A DNA stretch of 64,000 nt from Benincasa hispida (lineage: Eukaryota; Streptophyta; Magnoliopsida; Cucurbitales; Cucurbitaceae), in assembly GCF_009727055.1 (NCBI RefSeq), contig NC_052350.1, positions 38,545,477-38,609,476 on the forward strand, written 5' to 3'. The position numbers were made by a program, and so were the translations under genes. Of this stretch, positions 58,844 through 64,000 are shown one piece after another. A model generated the notes under the pieces. That model was not told the origin of the DNA, searched no databases, and saw only the letters and a list, made by a program, of their open reading frames with translations. The first letter of the stretch is position 1; the number at the start of each line of letters is the position of its first letter.

Positions 58844-59154
58844 ATGTCGAATTCAATTATACAACTGTTAGCTTCCGATAAGTTCAACGGTGAAGGATAT
58901 TTGAACTGGAAATCAAACATCAATATGATATTAGTCGTGGATGGTTTGAGGTTTGTGTTGACAGAGGAATGTCCTCTGATTTCTAGTATAACAGTAAACC
59001 AAAATGTTCGAGACATCTATGATCAGTAGGTTAGGGCTAACGAAAAATATCGGGCTTACATCTTAGCAAGTATATCTGATGTACTTAATAAAAAAACATG
59101 AGGTAATGCCCAACACCCGTGAGATAATGGCATTTCTCCAGGAGATGTTCGGGC
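58844..59154 (+). pseudogene. Copia gag N-terminal fragment
   Basis: ATG at 58,844 gives SNSIIQLLASDKFNGEGYLNWKSN, then ILVVDGLRFVLTEECP, the typical start of a plant Copia gag. A TAG stop at 59,027 is followed by VRANEKYRAYILASISDVL in the same frame, so the stop replaces the usual tryptophan codon in a DRW-V context. The frame is cut at 59,155 by another LTR within the EMFG motif. Confidence 0.88.
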
Positions 59155-61290
59155 TATTGGGGTTAATGCCTTAAAGTCTCATGTCCTGTAGTTTGTAAAC
59201 AGTATGTACGAACGCTTGTGTTGTTAATATATGATATTTACTTCACATCTTGTATTTTGCTCATTTACTTGTTTTATTTGCTTTACCACAAACCAATAAA
59301 CATAAAATCCCTGGTTATCTGGATGTGACTCAAGCATATATGTGGTGACATACAAGTGGATCATGTCTTGAGTGATAACCAAAATGGTCTGTAGTAAATG
59401 GATAAAGGTGGGAAACCTTATCCTGGTAACGCTACGGATGTGGCCCACTTTGTGGAATGGTCACAAGTGTTGTGACTTGTCACAGATGGTCTGATCCTAG
59501 TCATTCATGTTGGGGACATACGAGCGTGGGCGTCCTATACAAAGAGTTTGTATAAGACTTAACCACGAAGTGTTGACGTCTCATTATATAACACCGTTCA
59601 TGACAGAGACTTCACTTCACTAGGATGACCATAGGTAACATAATCTCAATCCTAAGTGAGTTGGGAACTCCTTCCATTAAGGACAGTCCTTTGATTTGTA
59701 TGGATGCGAGTGGCCAAGTCGCCGATTCAAACCTACCATTTTGGGGATTCATCTGATTTGGGAGCTGGGAACTCAACTACACAAGATGGAATTCACTCCT
59801 TCCCCGAGGCAGGGGTAAGTAGATAGATAGCTCCCTTAAGAGCTGATTCTGGGGCTTGAACGATGTGGCAACCCACACCTTCTCTTGGCTCGAGAAGTGT
59901 TCACACATAGTAGGACTATGTTGTATTGTTCATTAAAGGAATCAATGGTACTTAAGGAGTGAGATGTAACTACAGGGGCATAACGTAATTTGGCCAACTA
60001 TAGTTACGAGCATCTGTGAAGGGTCATCGTACTCATAATTGGTTATATCTGATGGACATAGAAATATATATGTGGTAAGAAGAGTTCAGCTGTTGGTCTT
60101 TAGTGGAATGCCTGACAGTTAACGGATTGGTGGATCTGGTGGCTAAAGAGTTAAGTCAGCTATTCATGTACCGTTGGAGTTTTCGAGCCACAGGTCCATT
60201 AGGTCCCTGGGTAGCTTGGATAAAGTCGAGAATTAGTATTTGGGTTAATTTGAAATGTTCAAATTGACAAGAGGAATTTCATTATATATGATATAATTGG
60301 ACTGTTAATTATATATATATAATTGGCTAAATGTATAAGATACATTATTTTGGAAGAAATTAGATATAAATATGATTTATATCAAGTAGAGGAGAAAATA
60401 CTATAGTATATATGTGATATCAAACTATAGGATATAAATATAATATGATTATATTGATTAATTAATTAATTGATTAATTATATGATAATTAATCCTTTTT
60501 CCACGTTCGGACATGGGCTAGTGCGCAGCATCGGTTATGGTAACTGATGAGTTAAAAATGAAAAAAGTTTTCATTTTGGATCGTGCAATCGATAATCAGT
60601 TAATCACCCAAAAGATTTCGTGAAAGTGCGTTGGTGTTTTGTAAAACGATCGCTCGAGAGCCTATACGATAGTTGCTTATCTGCCTAAACGATCATCCAC
60701 CTCGCGCTAAACGATCGCACACTTCCGCTTACACGATCGGATAGCTTCTCTAAACGATCGTATAGTGTGCCGTTTAACTAAACAATCATATACCTTTTCC
60801 TAAACAATCGTTCAGTAAATCCTACATGATCGTGTAGCTCCTCTATGCGATAAGCACTTCTGCTATACGATAGCGTTGTTTCTCTCCCACTTGTTTATTG
60901 TCTACACGACTCATTTTTCCTCGACCTCTACCAAACTCACCAAAGCCTACCCTTTGGGTTTTCACTTCGAGAATACCAAGGGCTCATTAGCGGTGGTGTC
61001 GTCCCCGTTGCGGCGTTCGTGTTCGCGTTGATTGTGCTGCTGCAGTCGACGTTCCCACAGGGCGTTGGTAGATTTGTTGGAGGGTTCCGCTGCATTGGGG
61101 TTCTGAAGTATGAAGATAGTCTTCAACTGGTAGAAACTGTTTCTCTTATGTTTTTATTGTTCATAGCATGCCGTTAATTAAGTTTTGATTTCATAACTGT
61201 ATGTGTTGAATGTATAATATTATATTTTGGTCACGGTGAGATCGGAGCGATTCGAACGCGCTCATGGAACTCTCAGTATGAGATCCTTCA
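59155..61290 (+). mobile_element. 5' LTR of a related, younger Copia element (2,136 bp)
   Basis: Starts TATTGGGGTTAATGCC (expected TGTTGGGGTT by comparison with 4,780) and ends GATCCTTCA. ATTGGTATCAGAGCTAGG, the primer-binding site, follows. It lies inside the gag of the element at 53,113, so it is the later arrival. Contains the CGATCGTTTA-type array at 60,640-60,870. Confidence 0.85.
60640..60870 (+). repeat. CTAAACGATCG motif array in the LTR
   Basis: About nine degenerate units of 23 to 33 bases. Each has (TA)AACGATCG or ACGATCGTATAG: near 60,647, 60,663, 60,690, 60,710, 60,732, 60,753, 60,780, 60,804 and 60,830. ACGATCGT is self-complementary. Confidence 0.75.
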
Positions 61291-61308
61291 ATTGGTATCA
61301 GAGCTAGG

Positions 61309-64000
61309 TTCTGATATTCTGATTTCATCCGTTGCAACGAAATGACTTTTACATTCAAGGTGGGTGCATTTCTACACTATTTAATTGTTAAATCTGCTAT
61401 GGATGTGTCGGATTAATGGATGTTTTCGGGATGCTTAGCCCCGGTTTGATTTAAGATCCTTTTACATTTGTGGTTATTTGTAAAGCCCCCTGCGTTTTAG
61501 GGCATTAATAATCGTTATTGAGTCTGTATTCAAAGTTTGTTTGAAGTTTTGAGTTGTTCGTCGAAGTTCTGGGCAAGCGTTGTGACTCTTCGAGAAAGGA
61601 GGCAATCTAGGGTTGATCACATCATGCAGAAGAAGTTCTACGTGATTGCTGTCCATCACATCGTAAAGATGAAGAAGTACGCGATCGCTGATGAACACAT
61701 CGGTTAAACGATGGTGAATGCGATCAAGAGTTGGTCACATCGGGTTGACGATCGAGTATGCGATTGCTAAGTAACACATCGTGTAAACAATGAGACACTC
61801 ATGTATCGTTTAAAGCTCGTGCTAGACGATTGTTTAGGTTAGCAAGATTCATCGCTTAGTAACTGACTAAACGATCGCTTAGTATCACAAGGTAAATCGT
61901 TTACCTGGTTGAACGCATCGTGTAAACGATGAGACGCTCGCGTATCGTTTAAAGTGCACGCGCTAGATGATCGTTTAGGTCAGCAAGCTTCATCGCTTAG
62001 TAACTGACTAAATGATTGCTTAGTAACTCAAGTTAAATCGTTTACCTGTCCGCTCGCACTAGCACGATCACATGGCAACGTGTCAAGGCTTTGCAGCCTC
62101 GTCGTCGTCTACGCGATCGTTTACTTATTCTTCTATCGTCTAGTGTGCGCTGAACGATCGTTTACCTGCAGAGATTGCTACATGATGAAGAGTCTTGGCG
62201 GTTCAAGACACGTTCGCCTGTGAACTAGTTTGCTCGATGAAAAATGTAATAGATAGGGTTTTTTCATTCGGGTTTATGTGACGGCTCATCCCGATCCATT
62301 AATCCTTTGTTTATTACATGCGATGTATGTTTTTTATATGTCATATGGTATGTACATATAGTGAATCCCACCTAAGGTTATGCAATGGTCATGCATCATC
62401 TCTTTATTGTAATTGTTATAATTTAAAGAAGCATGATTTAATTATGTAAGAGCATGCTCATGCATAATATAAAATAAGAGTTATATTTATGCATGCATAA
62501 AAAACATTGACATGCATCATCTTTATATTATAATTGTTATAGTATAAGGGTAAATGAAAGCATGTTTGCTTGGTTGTTACGCGTTATATAAAAGTTATAT
62601 ATATAGTAATGATCAGACATTGCATGAAGCATGACATAGGTTATTTTGTAAATGTTATAAACACCTCGTTGTGCGCAACGATTTTAGTTGTTTCTTTTTA
62701 AAAGTTAAAGAGAAATTAGAACTAAAAGAAATAAGAAAGACATGCATACTCACTTAGGTTTAATTCATGGTTTTAAAGTGTTTAAAACTTGGATAGCATA
62801 GACCTAAGATCATGGTTCTAATATGATTAGCAACCCTAAGGCTTTAATCTTTTAATCAGTTTAATAGGATTAAATTGGCTAATAAAAGGTTAAAGTGTAG
62901 CAAATCTATCTATAAGGGACCTTTTGTCTAAGGCGAGTTCTGTCTAGGCTGGGGTATTTAAGTTGATGGAAACGTAACACCCTTACCTGGGAACTTACCT
63001 GGAAAGGTGAATTAGATAGATTTGATGCATGCATGCAAGTTAAGGATAGTCCATTAAAGTGTTTAAATGTGACTACTTCGACTTGTTCATATTTCATAGA
63101 CAAACGTTGTTTATGAGCAGAGTTTAAAAAGATGACTTAGACTAAAATCAGTAGCTGGATAGTCTAGGTTAATGAATACCTAGGTAGAACATTCAGTGGG
63201 AGGTACTTAGGGCATAAGATGCTTCACTTAAACCTTTTAATTTTCTCCTAAATAGTCCACACCGTGAGATCTATCCTCGGCCTCGTGACACCTTTGGTGT
63301 GTCCCCCAAACGGATGGTGTTTGGGTAGGTTAATATCAAGGTGTATGGAAAGAATGTTCATAGTAAGTGGGAGCGGGAAGTGTGACAGCATATCCCTCGG
63401 TCTCCCTCGTTAGGTTGAATAAAGTTACTGTGCATTGCCTCAAGGCACCCTGGGAGTGTCCCCCTAAAGAATGGCAGTTTTGCGTGTTTCTTTATTTGAT
63501 CTCCTGTAAGAGGATAAGGTAACTTAGTCTCTTGTCCTAACCTGTCTTTTCACTACGGTAAGCGCATTAGGGCGGGACTCTGGCACCGAAAGTGAGGGGT
63601 TATACTTATGCTGAATAGTTAAAGGTTAACGATTCTGGACCAAAAAATGATGGCTGTTAGGTTCAGTTCCAAGAGTTGGTTCTGCCTAATGGTTGAAAAG
63701 GTCTCATCCCAGTGAAGGGGCAACTGATCACCCCGCCGGTGGCGTTTTTTCTGCCTCACTGGGGCATCATTGCAAAATAGAAGTCTATAACTTAGGGTAC
63801 TTGAAACTGTTTTGCAAAACTGATTGGTTTAAAAGTGGTTTAGCAAAATCTAATAAAGTTTTGTTCGTATTTTCAACAACATTTTCAAATGGCAACAACC
63901 ATGTTAGCTTTGTGAAGCGTCGAAAAAGAGAGCGAAACATAGATCTCGATGATTAGGATCGTTGTGATCAGTGTTTCCATGTTGAAATTATCGCCATAAG
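61309..64000 (+). other. 5' leader of the younger Copia element, running off the window
   Basis: No gag frame is reached. 61,610-62,170 is rich in CGATCGTTTA and ATCGTTTA motifs and holds a direct duplication of about 145 bp (about 61,770-61,910 and 61,915-62,050). 62,740-63,480 matches the leader of the older element. Short open frames, for example 63,693-63,956, have no recognisable domain. Confidence 0.65.

Noticed and set aside
60640..62170. CRISPR-like regularly spaced repeats
   Set aside because: Units are degenerate, the spacing varies, they lie inside an LTR and its leader, and the organism is a plant.

Overview
The window is plant nuclear DNA: AT-rich, intron-containing and packed with nested LTR retrotransposons. 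It is a eudicot, and probably a cucurbit; that guess rests only on resemblance of the repeat proteins to ones I recall from Cucumis-like genomes. The only intact host gene I can support is a beta-tubulin gene on the plus strand, with its TATA box at 16,036, coding exons 16,574-16,967, 17,983-18,252 and 19,122-19,798, and a leader intron. Everything else is transposon remnant, degraded ribosomal DNA, simple repeat or sequence I cannot assign.

Layout. 1-2,591: an LTR end inserted in a decayed Mutator-like (MULE) transposase. 3,370-5,723: a second MULE remnant, then two nested Copia fragments. 6,148-8,745: a small non-autonomous MULE with a 9-bp target duplication, carrying a solo LTR (target duplication GGTTT) just inside one end. 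8,746-16,030: very AT-rich, no genes seen, with a 480-bp tandem duplication and microsatellites. 16,030-20,080: beta-tubulin. 21,420-22,342 and 39,751-40,897: a degraded rDNA piece (18S 3' end, ITS1, 5.8S, ITS2, 25S 5' part). 40,898-64,000: an envelope-like ORF relic, a third MULE, a Copia RNase H relic, an Athila-like gypsy gag-protease relic between LTRs, and two related Copia elements, one inside the other and one holding a solo LTR.

The rDNA piece was split by a Ty3/gypsy-like element with LTRs above 3 kb and an internal region below 1 kb. Into that element went a solo LTR of about 2.2 kb, an Athila-like solo LTR, and a Copia element inside the latter. A 7.66-kb inversion (23,970-31,624) then cut the Copia element in mid-pol and the gypsy LTR. 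The evidence is mutually consistent: the two Copia halves are complementary and inverted, their LTRs are both 209 bp, the CTACA target duplication is now in inverted orientation, and both host LTR segments become collinear with the intact partner LTR when the inversion is undone.

No new defence, metabolic or RNA system was found. The most interesting unexplained pattern is a short palindrome family, AGCGT-NNNN-ACGCT, in degenerate arrays just upstream of TATA-like boxes in three Athila-like LTRs and again in the leader of an unrelated Copia element. The youngest Copia element carries a different array, based on CGATCGTTTA.
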